Notes under the pieces: generated by a model
What the model was told of the DNA's origin: nothing
Databases searched by the model: none
The model's input: only the letters and a program-made list of their open reading frames with translations
Assembly: GCF_900157375.1 (NCBI RefSeq)
Contig: NZ_LT721901.1
Location: 62,001-126,000 of the forward strand
Length of the DNA stretch: 64,000 bases
From: Mycobacterium rhizamassiliense
GTDB lineage: Bacteria > Actinomycetota > Actinomycetes > Mycobacteriales > Mycobacteriaceae
Direction of reading: 5' to 3'
Made by a program: the position numbers and the translations under genes
Part shown: piece after piece, positions 1-7,808 of the stretch
Layout of the letters: each line of letters begins with the position of its first letter
Numbering within the stretch: the stretch's first letter is position 1

Positions 1-2
1 AG

Positions 3-524
3 GTTCGTTCGCGCTCAGGCGTGATTTCCGAATTGCCGGAGCGCGTGGCCAAACGGGTATCGCCATTACATGCCGAAGTGCCTAAGAGCGGTATCAACGA
101 GGAAGAGATCCGGCGCCTGACCGCCGCAGAGTTCGCTCGGCGCCACAGCATCGAGATGACCGACATCGCTGATCGGTTTGAAGCCGAGATCGGGCGCGCG
201 TCGGGTTTGGCGGCCGAAGGTTTCACTGCCGTATGCGCGGCGCTGCGTGACGGTGACGTCGACACGCTGGTGGTCGGTGAGCTAGGTGACGCGACCGTAG
301 TCACCGGCCAAGCGCTCACCACGATCGCGCCCGATGCAGACCGATTGTCCGAGCTGGGCGAACCGGTGGAACGTGTGGCAAGGGCCGATGAGGCGTTGCC
401 GTTCACCGCAATCGCGGTTGGCGCCTCATTGGTTCGGGCCGACCACCGGATCGCACCTGTAGACGGGGTCGGTGCGTTGCTGCGATACGTCGCGACCGAC
501 AGACTCGCCGGCCAACGAATCTAG
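3..524 (+). CDS. C-terminal part of a Rv2629-like dormancy protein (5' end outside window)
   Basis: The reading frame is open from base 3, so the gene starts before the window; a GTG at base 21 is internal. About 174 codons are visible. The sequence closely resembles my recollection of the C-terminal half of M. tuberculosis Rv2629, a DosR-regulated protein related to the eRF1-like (baeRF) fold, including the stretches EEEI, FEAEIGR, CAALRDGDVDTL and DGVGALLRY. Its molecular role is not established. It is convergent with the hydrogenase maturation protease gene, with only 37 bases between the stops. A Rv2628-like gene lies about 6.5 kb away, whereas in M. tuberculosis the two are adjacent, so the neighbourhood is rearranged. 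Confidence 0.8.
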   Translation, partial: VRSRSGVISELPERVAKRVSPLHAEVPKSGINEEEIRRLTAAEFARRHSIEMTDIADRFEAEIGRASGLAAEGFTAVCAALRDGDVDTLVVGELGDATVVTGQALTTIAPDADRLSELGEPVERVARADEALPFTAIAVGASLVRADHRIAPVDGVGALLRYVATDRLAGQRI

Positions 525-561
525 ATCCGGCGTCGCGGCGCCGCCGTCGCCTCGCTGGGCC

Positions 562-1020
562 TCAGTAGCCCTTGATTTCGACCACTGCCATGCCGACCAC
601 TTCGGGCACGGCAGCGGCGACCTGCGGGGTCAAACCAGTGCCATGATCGGTGTTGGCCGCTTCAATGGTGAATATCACGAGCGCGTCGGGCACTCGTCCA
701 AGGACTTGACCCAGCGCATGAGTGCGGCCGACGTCGAGTCTGTGCGAACTCAATCCCTCAGCCGCACTAACCACATCACCCGAGGTGCACCGGCGGACGC
801 GGCCAGGCGTTGAGGGAGTCACGACAGCGGCATCGATCACCACCGCCAGCTTGGTACCCGACCACGCCTCAAGCAGACTCAATGGTTCAACGACGCGAGT
901 GACCACACGCACATGGGGCAACGCGAGATCGTCTATCGCCGCCGCGGCGGCGACGCCTACGCCGTCGTCGCTCCGGTAGCTATTGCCAAGGCCGACAACG
1001 ACAATTCCTCTAGCATCCAC
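562..1020 (-). CDS. [NiFe]-hydrogenase maturation endopeptidase (HyaD/HycI family)
   Basis: 152 residues, GTG start. The N-terminus VVVGLGNSYRSDDGVG is the family signature GxGNxxxxDDGxG, whose acidic residues bind the nickel of the immature large subunit. The enzyme clips the C-terminal peptide of the large subunit after the last metal ligand is loaded. It starts 3 bases after the stop of the hydrogenase large subunit gene, as the last gene of the same transcript, so it is probably dedicated to that enzyme. No hypABCDEF genes are visible here, so the remaining maturation machinery must lie elsewhere. Length is normal for the family. Confidence 0.9.
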   Translation of the reverse strand: MDARGIVVVGLGNSYRSDDGVGVAAAAAIDDLALPHVRVVTRVVEPLSLLEAWSGTKLAVVIDAAVVTPSTPGRVRRCTSGDVVSAAEGLSSHRLDVGRTHALGQVLGRVPDALVIFTIEAANTDHGTGLTPQVAAAVPEVVGMAVVEIKGY

Positions 1021-1023
1021 CGG

Positions 1024-2316
1024 TCACCCGCGCTGCACCGTCAGCGTCAAGAAGTGCGTGGAGCATGAGATGCAGGGATCGTAGCTGCGAATCACTTTTT
1101 CGCACAGTGCGGTCAGCGCGGCATCATCCAGAGAGAGGTTGTCGGAAACGATGCGACCCAAGTCGGCCTCGATCGCGGCTTGGTTCTGGGAGGTCGGCGG
1201 GATGATCGTTGCCGCGGAAACCAGCCCGTCCTCGTCGATCCGGTATCGGTGATACAGCAGGCCGCGGGGCGCTTCGCTGACGCCATGTCCGACGCCGGCG
1301 CGGGCCGGAACGTCTACGAACGGGCGCGACGGACGCTGGTATTCGTCGATGATTCGCAGCGCCTCTTCGATCGCGTAGACCACTTCGACAGCGCGGACGA
1401 TGATGCTGCGGAAGGGATTTCGGCATTCTGCTGATAGTCCGGCTCGAGCTGCGGCTTGCGCTGCTATCGGTGATAGGGCCGACGAGTTCAGCGAGTAACG
1501 CGCCAGCGGCCCGGTCAGATGGCGGCCACCATCGAGTGTCGCGTGCAGGGCGGTGGAGTACGGCACTTGCGACTCGACGACGTGGTTGGTGAAATCGGCA
1601 ACCGAAAACGGTGGCCCGGCACTACGCGCGATGGTGCCGTTTTCGATCGGATACCTTCCGGATGCCGAGAGTGCTAAGAACTCGTGCTCGAGTTCGAGGT
1701 CGGGGAACTCGAACCCGGACACCCACTCGACCGTTGCCAGCGCGTTGTCCAACGCTCGACGTAGCTGCTCGGCGATCGGCCTGAACTCCAATCGGGTTGG
1801 AACAGAATAGAATCCGCCTAGCCGAACATTAATGGGATGTATCGCCCGCCCGCCAACGAACTCAATCAGCTGGTTACCGGCCTTCTTCAGCGACAGTCCA
1901 CGCTCGACCGCCGCGGCATGGTTGCGCGCCATACCCACGATGTCGGAATATCCAAGGAAATCCGGCGCGTGCAACAGGTAGATATGCAGAGCGTGACTGT
2001 TGATCCATTCGCCGCAATACAGCAACCGTCGCAACGCAACGAGATCCTCATCGACTTGGACACCACAGGCGTCTTCGATCGCGTTGCAGGCACTGACCTG
2101 GTAGGCGACCGGGCAGATTCCGCAGACCCGCGCGGTCAGGTCCGGCGGCTCGGTGTACGCGCGTCCGCGCAGGAACGCTTCGAAAAACCTTGGCGGCTCG
2201 TAGATGTTGAGCTCAACGCTGTCCAGCGCACCGTTATTCAGCGTGACGTGCAGGGCGCCTTCGCCTTCCACCCGCGTCAGTGGGCCGACGCTCAGCGTGC
2301 GGGCCACCGGGGTCAC
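1024..2316 (-). CDS. hyhL: [NiFe]-hydrogenase large (alpha) subunit, group 3b type
   Basis: 430 residues if started at the GTG at 2316, which overlaps the small-subunit stop as GTGA and gives the natural N-terminus (V)TPVARTLSVGPLTRVEGEG. The frame stays open upstream but only as antisense-like Arg-rich sequence. The subunit carries the NiFe(CN)2CO site: the N-terminal cysteine pair is RVCGIC (C65, C68) and the C-terminal pair is DPCISC (C415, C418) followed by H421, the expected maturation cleavage point, leaving a 9-residue tail. The position that is usually His after the first pair is Tyr72 (CGICPVAY); I believe this occurs in soluble actinobacterial relatives but cannot verify it. It pairs with the small, NAD(P)-binding and Fe-S subunits upstream, making a soluble NAD(P)-linked hydrogenase like M. 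smegmatis Hyh (Hyd3). Confidence 0.93.
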   Translation of the reverse strand: MTPVARTLSVGPLTRVEGEGALHVTLNNGALDSVELNIYEPPRFFEAFLRGRAYTEPPDLTARVCGICPVAYQVSACNAIEDACGVQVDEDLVALRRLLYCGEWINSHALHIYLLHAPDFLGYSDIVGMARNHAAAVERGLSLKKAGNQLIEFVGGRAIHPINVRLGGFYSVPTRLEFRPIAEQLRRALDNALATVEWVSGFEFPDLELEHEFLALSASGRYPIENGTIARSAGPPFSVADFTNHVVESQVPYSTALHATLDGGRHLTGPLARYSLNSSALSPIAAQAAARAGLSAECRNPFRSIIVRAVEVVYAIEEALRIIDEYQRPSRPFVDVPARAGVGHGVSEAPRGLLYHRYRIDEDGLVSAATIIPPTSQNQAAIEADLGRIVSDNLSLDDAALTALCEKVIRSYDPCISCSTHFLTLTVQRG

Positions 2317-3071
2317 TGCTTGCTCCGCTCGGCGGTGAAACTGGCGACGTTGAATGTCGAGAACACCCGATCGACGTCGCCGTCGGACATCCCGTCGCGG
2401 CGCAGCAGCGGGATCAAGGTCGCGGTTTGCGGTACCGCTGACGGGCCGAAACAGCCGTAGCAGCCACGCCGATGCCTGGGACATAGCGCTCCGCAGCCGG
2501 CGTGGGTCACCGGGCCCAGGCATGGGGTGCCGTCGGCGACGATGACGCACGTGACCCCGCGGAGTTTGCACTCGGTGCACACCGTCTTGGCCGGCAACCG
2601 CGGTTTGCGTCCGATCAGCAGCGCCGCAAGGGTGTCGAGCAGCTGCCCGCGGTCGATCGGGCAGCCCTGCAATTGGTAATCGACCTTGACGTGGGCCGAC
2701 GCTGGTGTCGAGGTCGCCAGCGTGTCGATGTATTCCGGATTGGCATAGACCAGCGAGGTGAACTCGGCGATGTCGGCGAAGTTGCGCAGTGCCTGCACTC
2801 CCCCAGCCGTCGCGCAGGCACCGATGGTGACAAGCAGCTTCGACTGGTCTCGGATATCGCGGATGCGTTGCTCGTCGCGCAGGGTGGTGATCGAGCCCTC
2901 GACCAGCGACACGTCGTACGGGCCGCCGACCATTGCGCTGGACGCCTCGGCGAACGTCGCGATCTCCACGTTGTTCGCGAGGGTGAGCAATTCGTCCTCA
3001 CAGTCCAGGAGCGTCAGCTGGCAACCGTCGCAGGAAGCGAACTTCCACACGGCCAGCGTGGCCGGACTCAT
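2313..3071 (-). CDS. hyhS: [NiFe]-hydrogenase small (delta) subunit
   Basis: 252 residues, ATG start immediately after the stop of hyhG. It carries the Fe-S clusters that relay electrons from the NiFe site. The N-terminal CDGCQ motif (C14, C17) with the later GAC and LQGCP cysteines gives the proximal [4Fe-4S] ligands. A Cys-rich C-terminal part (CTEC, CGALCP, CYGCFGP) supplies further clusters. There is no twin-arginine signal, as expected for a cytoplasmic group 3 enzyme. Its TGA overlaps the large-subunit GTG by 4 bases, so the two subunits are probably translationally coupled. Confidence 0.93.
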   Translation of the reverse strand: MSPATLAVWKFASCDGCQLTLLDCEDELLTLANNVEIATFAEASSAMVGGPYDVSLVEGSITTLRDEQRIRDIRDQSKLLVTIGACATAGGVQALRNFADIAEFTSLVYANPEYIDTLATSTPASAHVKVDYQLQGCPIDRGQLLDTLAALLIGRKPRLPAKTVCTECKLRGVTCVIVADGTPCLGPVTHAGCGALCPRHRRGCYGCFGPSAVPQTATLIPLLRRDGMSDGDVDRVFSTFNVASFTAERSKQ

Positions 3072-3929
3072 CTAAAGCTCCTTGATCTGAAGCAAGGGCC
3101 CAGCGACGTCGTAACCGACGACGGGCCCGTCGCGGCACAGCAGCAGCGGACCCAGTTGGCAGTGACCGCACCAGCCGACCCCGCACTGCATGTTCCGTTC
3201 CAGTGCCACCCGAATGTCATGGGCAGCTACGCCTTTAGCCACAAGGGCGTCGGCGCCGAAGCGCAACATCGGCTCCGGGCCACACAGGAATGCGGTGGTG
3301 CGATCGGCATTCAACGCCAGCCGTCTCAACGGCGCAGTAACCAATCCGACTTCACCGCTCCAGCCTGGTGTCGGCGCGTCGACGATCAGATGTAATTCGA
3401 TCTGCGGCTCTTTAGCCCACTTCTCGAGTTGAGCGGCGAACACGAAGTCAGCCCGTGACCGCGCACCCGCGATGAGCGTCAACTTGCCGTAGCGTGACCG
3501 CTGTGCCAGCGCGCCGAGGATCGCCGGCCGCAACGGGCACAGCCCCACTCCCCCGGCGACCATGACTAAATCCCGACCGGCGGCCTCGGCCAAACCCCAG
3601 GCGGTGCCGAATGGACCCCGCACCCCGAGAACAGTGCCCGGCTCGGCATCGTGCAAGGCTCGGCTGACCGCGCCGACCGCGCGGATTGTGTGTGTGATCG
3701 AGCCGTCGGTGACGGTGGGATCACCGCTGATCGAGATTGCTGCCTCGCCGACACCGAACGCGTAGAGCATCATGAATTCGCCCGGCTCCGGTGACCGCAA
3801 TACCTCGCCGACCGGATCCAGGCATAACGTCGCCGAGTCGGGGCTCTCCACGACGCGACTGCGCACGCGATACGGGATCGGCGCCATCGCGGAGGCCAAC
3901 GGTTCAATGCTGGTCGCCCCGTCAGTCAT
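3072..3929 (-). CDS. hyhG: hydrogenase FAD/NAD(P)-binding (gamma) subunit
   Basis: 285 residues. It is a ferredoxin-NADP reductase-type module: an N-terminal FAD-binding beta barrel, a nucleotide-binding half with VMVAGGVGLCPLRP and the terminal CGPEPML motif, then a C-terminal [2Fe-2S] loop of the dihydroorotate dehydrogenase-subunit type (CGVGWCGHC...C). It links the hydrogenase to the NAD(P) pool. The ATG at 3929 overlaps the end of hyhB by 8 bases, and its TAG directly abuts hyhS, so the whole cluster is one tightly packed operon. Confidence 0.9.
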   Translation of the reverse strand: MTDGATSIEPLASAMAPIPYRVRSRVVESPDSATLCLDPVGEVLRSPEPGEFMMLYAFGVGEAAISISGDPTVTDGSITHTIRAVGAVSRALHDAEPGTVLGVRGPFGTAWGLAEAAGRDLVMVAGGVGLCPLRPAILGALAQRSRYGKLTLIAGARSRADFVFAAQLEKWAKEPQIELHLIVDAPTPGWSGEVGLVTAPLRRLALNADRTTAFLCGPEPMLRFGADALVAKGVAAHDIRVALERNMQCGVGWCGHCQLGPLLLCRDGPVVGYDVAGPLLQIKEL

Positions 3930-5046
3930 CGTCGGCCATCTTGTTCATTTCTTCGGTGATGTCGATACCGGTGGGACACCAGGCGATGCATCGGCCGCAG
4001 CCGACACAGCCCGACATGTCGAACTGGTCGTGCCAGGTACCCAATTTGTGGGTTAGCCAATGCCGGTACCGCGATGCGCCGGACTGGCGAACGCTGCCGC
4101 CGCCATGGACAAAGCTGAAATCGAACTCGAAACACGACGCCCAGTTCCGCCAACGTTCGGCGTGATCACCGGTCAAGTCACTGATGTCTTCGGTGCTGGT
4201 GCAGAAGCACGTCGGGCACACCATCGTGCAGTTCCCGCAGGTTAGACAGCGACTGGCAACCTCGTCCCACTGTGGCGATTCGCGTGACTCAATCAGCAGG
4301 TTTCGCAGATCCGTGTTCGGCATCTGGCGGCCCATCTTACCTGCTGCGGCTTCGACATCGGCACGAGCGCAAGCGATTTCGTCACTGTCGGCCGACCGGC
4401 GAGGCAGCTCCGCAAGCACATCGGCGCCGTCATGACTACCGATGTCGACAAGGTACGACACCGCGTTATCTTCGATGCGCTCTGTCAGAGCGAGGTCGTA
4501 ACCGGGCCCGGCCGCGGGGCCGGTGCCCATCGATGCGCAAAAGCACAGCCCGCCCGGTTCTGTACAGTTCACCGCGACCACAAAGATCTGCCGCCGGCGG
4601 CTGACAAAGGAGTTGTCTGGGTACTCGGAGCGACCCAGGACCCGGTCGAGGGTTGCGATTGCGGCCAGGTCGCACCCCCGCACTCCGAGGAATGCGTATC
4701 GCGGGACCTCCTCTTCGGATTGTTCATTGCCGGCCCCGTCTCGGGTACCGGCCCACAGTCGCTCCCGGGGAGGGTGTAGGAACTGTTTCCACGACTGCGG
4801 CCCGGCCGAGTGCCCGAATGCCGCTTCGTCGCCGCGACGGCGCACCCGATAATGTCCCGGCGCCACGTCGACGCCCCAGCCGCGCGGCAGATCGGCTGCC
4901 GACTCCAGTTCGGCCAGGACGATCGCGTTGTCCCGCAATGTAGGACCGACCACGCGATAGCCTCGCTCGAGCAGCACCTCGATAAGGCGTTGCAGCCCGG
5001 CCGTATCTAACAACGCAGCATCGGGCCCTTCACCGTGACCGTTCAT
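3922..5046 (-). CDS. hyhB: hydrogenase 4Fe-4S (beta) subunit
   Basis: About 374 residues from the ATG at 5046 (MNGHGEG). The frame extends to 5157, but that extension overlaps the preceding gene and looks non-homologous. The protein resembles the sulfhydrogenase beta subunit: a large N-terminal domain with FLGVRGCDLAAI and a CxxC-type region, then two C-terminal ferredoxin motifs, CLTCGNCTMVCPTC and CVGCGRCIAWCP, ligating two [4Fe-4S] clusters. It passes electrons between the gamma and delta subunits. It is the first hydrogenase gene, following the Rv1733c-like gene at 5118-5699 by 71 bases. Confidence 0.88.
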   Translation of the reverse strand: MNGHGEGPDAALLDTAGLQRLIEVLLERGYRVVGPTLRDNAIVLAELESAADLPRGWGVDVAPGHYRVRRRGDEAAFGHSAGPQSWKQFLHPPRERLWAGTRDGAGNEQSEEEVPRYAFLGVRGCDLAAIATLDRVLGRSEYPDNSFVSRRRQIFVVAVNCTEPGGLCFCASMGTGPAAGPGYDLALTERIEDNAVSYLVDIGSHDGADVLAELPRRSADSDEIACARADVEAAAGKMGRQMPNTDLRNLLIESRESPQWDEVASRCLTCGNCTMVCPTCFCTSTEDISDLTGDHAERWRNWASCFEFDFSFVHGGGSVRQSGASRYRHWLTHKLGTWHDQFDMSGCVGCGRCIAWCPTGIDITEEMNKMADDD

Positions 5047-5117
5047 CGACGTATCATCCGCCCACTTCGCATGCGCTGTATAGAGGCCTTGGCCCGTGAC
5101 CTCAGGCCCGCCAATGG

Positions 5118-5699
5118 TCAGCGCTGGTTGGTTCGGCCGCCGTCTTCTTCCAGGCATCTGAGCTCACGCTCCCACTGCGCGTGGCGTTCTCGATCAAGTC
5201 GTGAACGTACGCCGGTTACGAAAGAAGTCATCGTGAGAGCCACAAAGAGCAATGCCGCCAGTGTGGCGCCGTAGGCGTCGCCCGCTGCATGCCAAGTCGG
5301 GGTCGGTGGGGCCACTGGATTGCTATCTTTGTCCACCCAGACTTCAATGCGGTCACCCACCTTCGCCTGAGTGGTGAGCTGAAGTGGACCGGTGCGCTCG
5401 CCAGCCGCGGCCGGCCACCGCGCGTGGACAACAGTCGAACGTGCGCCTTCGGTCTCGGTCTCGAGAACCGTTGCCACGACTGTGTGTCGGTCACGACCTT
5501 CTTGAGTAAAGCGGCTGTCACGCACCTCGTAGACGGCAATGCCCACCGCGGCGGCGACGGGTATCGCGATTAGCGAGAGAACGAGCGCGACCAACATGAC
5601 TAAGGCCTCGATGCGATCGGTGCGCCGCAGCAACGGATTGCGGCCAAAGATGCGACCGATCCTCCAGCAGCGTGGGTCTAATGTGAACGTATCCATCAT
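5118..5699 (-). CDS. Rv1733c-like membrane protein heading the hydrogenase operon
   Basis: About 193 residues from the ATG at 5699, which has an AAGGAAG ribosome site just upstream; a TTG at 5717 is in frame but less likely. Topology matches Rv1733c, a DosR-regulated T-cell antigen: FGRNPLLRRTDRIEA, a first membrane helix at about residues 33-55, an extracytoplasmic domain with the WVDKDSNPV-type patch, a second helix at about 145-168, and a charged tail. Function is unknown. It is the promoter-proximal gene of the hyh cluster, 75 bases from a good DosR box. A paralogue lies at 8810-9406. Confidence 0.85.
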   Translation of the reverse strand: MMDTFTLDPRCWRIGRIFGRNPLLRRTDRIEALVMLVALVLSLIAIPVAAAVGIAVYEVRDSRFTQEGRDRHTVVATVLETETEGARSTVVHARWPAAAGERTGPLQLTTQAKVGDRIEVWVDKDSNPVAPPTPTWHAAGDAYGATLAALLFVALTMTSFVTGVRSRLDRERHAQWERELRCLEEDGGRTNQR

Positions 5700-5773
5700 A
5701 ACTTCCTTGAACCCCAACGATTCCGGTGCTTAGTGAACACGACAATCGTCGATCACCGCGGCTGTGGCATCCA

Positions 5774-5787
5774 GAGCCTTTCGGCCC
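5774..5787 (-). promoter_or_regulatory. DosR (DevR) box upstream of the Rv1733c-like/hyh operon
   Basis: The plus-strand sequence GAGCCTTTCGGCCC matches the recalled consensus GGGACTTTCGGCCC at 12 of 14 positions. It lies 75 bases upstream of the ATG at 5699, in the gap between two minus-strand genes. This is a motif match by eye, not a computed score. Confidence 0.7.
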
Positions 5788-5913
5788 CTTGCGGTATGGC
5801 CGGTAGTCATCAAATGAACCTCACGGGACCACCGAACACGGCAGGGCATAGAGCGATTCGGCAGCGGCGGCCTGCCATCCCGCTCCGAAACCCATTCGAT
5901 CGACCGGACCTAC

Positions 5914-6909
5914 TTAGACGATGTCCTGTTCGCGATCAGCCAGCCACTCGACGAATTCGTCGAGTTCACGCCTCGGTGTCGACGGCAATGGGTCCGCGTT
6001 GATCGGCGCCCACCCCACCCGAAGCAGCATCTGCGGGTAGCTGGTGTCACCGAAGATGTCGGACCGGACCAGTTCGCGCGTTTCAGCCGTCTCCAGTGGT
6101 TCTGTGACCGGGCAACTGGACAGGCCCAGAGATGTCGCGGTGAGAAGGACGACGCTGGTGGCCTCACCGGCGCGTAGCTGCGCCAACCGATCGTCGGTCC
6201 GAGTGCCCAGCGCAAGAATCACGGCACTGTCCTCGGCCGGTGACGAGCCCGGTGTCATAGCCAGCACCGGACCGGCAAAGTGTCGACTCGGGATCTTCGC
6301 GTTTCGGTCCGATACCGGCGCATTTCGGGCCGGAACGCCGGCGACGGAAGCGTAGCGCCCACTCCACGCAGTGAGTTCCACAAGATAATCGTGCGTCATG
6401 TGATCCCAAACAGATTGAGCCACAATCTTATGCAACTTGTCGACGTCGTCGACCTGGCACAGCGTCACCCCAGCTCGAGCGGCCCGCGCAGCCATCAGGG
6501 CGATATCACCCACCGGCACCGGCCAGGAACTATAGGTGCGCCGATCAGTGCGCCGCCGCGGTATCGCCGCGGCAAGCCCTATATCGAGGGTGTCCGCCGA
6601 GCAGGAAGACACTTCGATCGCGGCAAGGTGCTCGGGGTCAGCCGGATTCGGCAGACGAGTCACCTTGGCTCCCCACCCAACCGCTGCCAAAGCAACAACA
6701 CAGTGATTCAGCGCCGCACCACAACTCAAGATGAGATCGCGGCCATCGGGGTCAGCGTTGGGCAGCTGCCGGCTCACGTCAGAGTAGAGATGCAGGCTCT
6801 CCGCACCCACCCGCCACCGCCACGGCTGCGTGTTATGGACCGAGGGAGCTCGAGACGCCAGAGCCAGAACAGCGCGGACTGTGCCGGCATCGGGAAAGCG
6901 TGCGTTCAT
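5914..6909 (-). CDS. Rv3131-like nitroreductase of the Acg family
   Basis: 331 residues, ATG start. It is very close to my recollection of Rv3131: RAPSVHNTQPWRWRV at the N-terminus, LILSCGAALNHCVVALA, AAIPRRRTDRR, WSGRYASVAGVPARN, and SCPVTEPLE near the C-terminus. These proteins have a duplicated nitroreductase fold and probably bind flavin in an unusual, occluded way; a physiological substrate is not established. Rv3131 is a strongly DosR-induced gene in M. tuberculosis. A DosR-like box lies about 90 bases upstream. A close but destroyed copy is at 12798-13095 and a more distant intact relative at 10811-11800. Confidence 0.9.
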   Translation of the reverse strand: MNARFPDAGTVRAVLALASRAPSVHNTQPWRWRVGAESLHLYSDVSRQLPNADPDGRDLILSCGAALNHCVVALAAVGWGAKVTRLPNPADPEHLAAIEVSSCSADTLDIGLAAAIPRRRTDRRTYSSWPVPVGDIALMAARAARAGVTLCQVDDVDKLHKIVAQSVWDHMTHDYLVELTAWSGRYASVAGVPARNAPVSDRNAKIPSRHFAGPVLAMTPGSSPAEDSAVILALGTRTDDRLAQLRAGEATSVVLLTATSLGLSSCPVTEPLETAETRELVRSDIFGDTSYPQMLLRVGWAPINADPLPSTPRRELDEFVEWLADREQDIV

Positions 6910-6996
6910 GGCTGTGGTCCCCTCTCGTAAGACTTCTTCATGTCAAAGATTGCGCATTCAAAGTGGCCGCACGAGAGCACGACGACCCCAATCCAC

Positions 6997-7010
6997 AAGG
7001 ACTTTGTGCC
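6997..7010 (-). promoter_or_regulatory. DosR box upstream of the Rv3131-like gene
   Basis: The plus-strand sequence AGGACTTTGTGCCA shares the AC-TTT core and the GCC half with the DosR consensus, about 11 of 14 positions counting the free position. It lies 88 bases upstream of the ATG at 6909, in the 133-base gap after the Rv2628-like gene. Assigned by eye. Confidence 0.6.
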
Positions 7011-7042
7011 AGGACCGGCCCGATGTCCGAGATTCGCTGGAA

Positions 7043-7318
7043 CTAAGCTGCGGCTGCAACGCTCACACCTACGGATAACTGGTCACCGACAGCGCAGGCT
7101 GACGCCCAGTCGCCCAGGCAGGCCGCTCGTGCGAGATCTTCAACCAAAGGACTGTCGGCGCCCAGCTCCGCGAGCCAGGCTGACACGATGGAGGCAATCT
7201 GATGGCCAGGGACCTGGACTGCGCGCCCGTCATGCAACCGATCGGTAACGTAGTACATCGTCGTCTTTGACAGCACATCCCGATGGCGGTCATGCAACGT
7301 CAGGTGGATGAACCTCAT
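7043..7318 (-). CDS. Rv2628-like latency antigen
   Basis: 91 residues, ATG at 7318 with a strong GGAGG ribosome site. It matches my recollection of the C-terminal three quarters of Rv2628, a small DosR-regulated protein studied as a latency antigen: YYVTDRLHDGRAVQVPGHQI, SAWLAELGADSPL, DLARAACLGDWASA, LSVGVSVA. Rv2628 is about 120 residues; this copy lacks the poorly conserved first 30 residues, and the strong ribosome site suggests 91 residues is the true length. No catalytic motif is visible and the function is unknown. It is followed by the Rv3131-like gene on the same strand. Confidence 0.8.
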   Translation of the reverse strand: MRFIHLTLHDRHRDVLSKTTMYYVTDRLHDGRAVQVPGHQIASIVSAWLAELGADSPLVEDLARAACLGDWASACAVGDQLSVGVSVAAAA

Positions 7319-7566
7319 CGTGGCCTCCTCGATCAGCCTTGAATTGATCTGACCAGACGTTCTGATGCGGCCAGTAGAGCCGAACGAAACCGGTTGGAAG
7401 TGCTTCGGTCGCGTTTCTCGCCAGGCCGAAGTCCCAGCACGAAAGGTATTTCGGCAGCGGGCTCCCGAAGTCCAATGGCCCTAGATCGATGCGTTCGCCG
7501 GCTTTATGTTTCGGGCACGTACGACGCCGAACAGCGGAGCACCACTACCAGTTCAGGAGGACACGT

Positions 7567-7701
7567 TTGTCTATTCAGACACTCGGGGCTGCGCCCGAGA
7601 GCACAAGCGATCAGCAGGCGCGCACCCGGATTCGCGATGTCGCGATCGACCGGTTCGGCCGGCACGGGTTCGACCTCCAGCTATCCGCTGTTCCGGCTTG
7701 A
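7567..7701 (+). pseudogene. truncated TetR-family regulator (N-terminal 45 codons only)
   Basis: A TTG at 7567 preceded by an ideal AGGAGG (7555-7560) opens a frame whose product begins SIQTLGAAPESTSDQQ and continues ARTRIRDVAIDRFGRHGFD. That is the first helix of a TetR-type DNA-binding domain, matching the typical TRxRIxxAAixxFgrxGF pattern. After GFD the match stops abruptly, the helix-turn-helix is missing, and a stop follows at 7699. The 5' end with its ribosome site is preserved while the rest is gone, so this is a deletion or junction scar. Nothing else was recognised in 7319-7566 or 7702-7808. Confidence 0.65.
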
Positions 7702-7808
7702 TGTCCATGCTGCGCTACCTAGTGTGCGGTGACAGCTCGAGCGTGCTGGTGCGTCACGGTCAGAGGCTACGACGCATTCGTAAAGGGCTCAGTTCAGGCG
7801 TTAAGCAT

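Noticed and set aside
529..551. GC-rich imperfect palindrome between the convergent genes at the left edge
   Set aside because: Stem pairing is broken at several positions and there is no T-run, so a terminator call is not supported.
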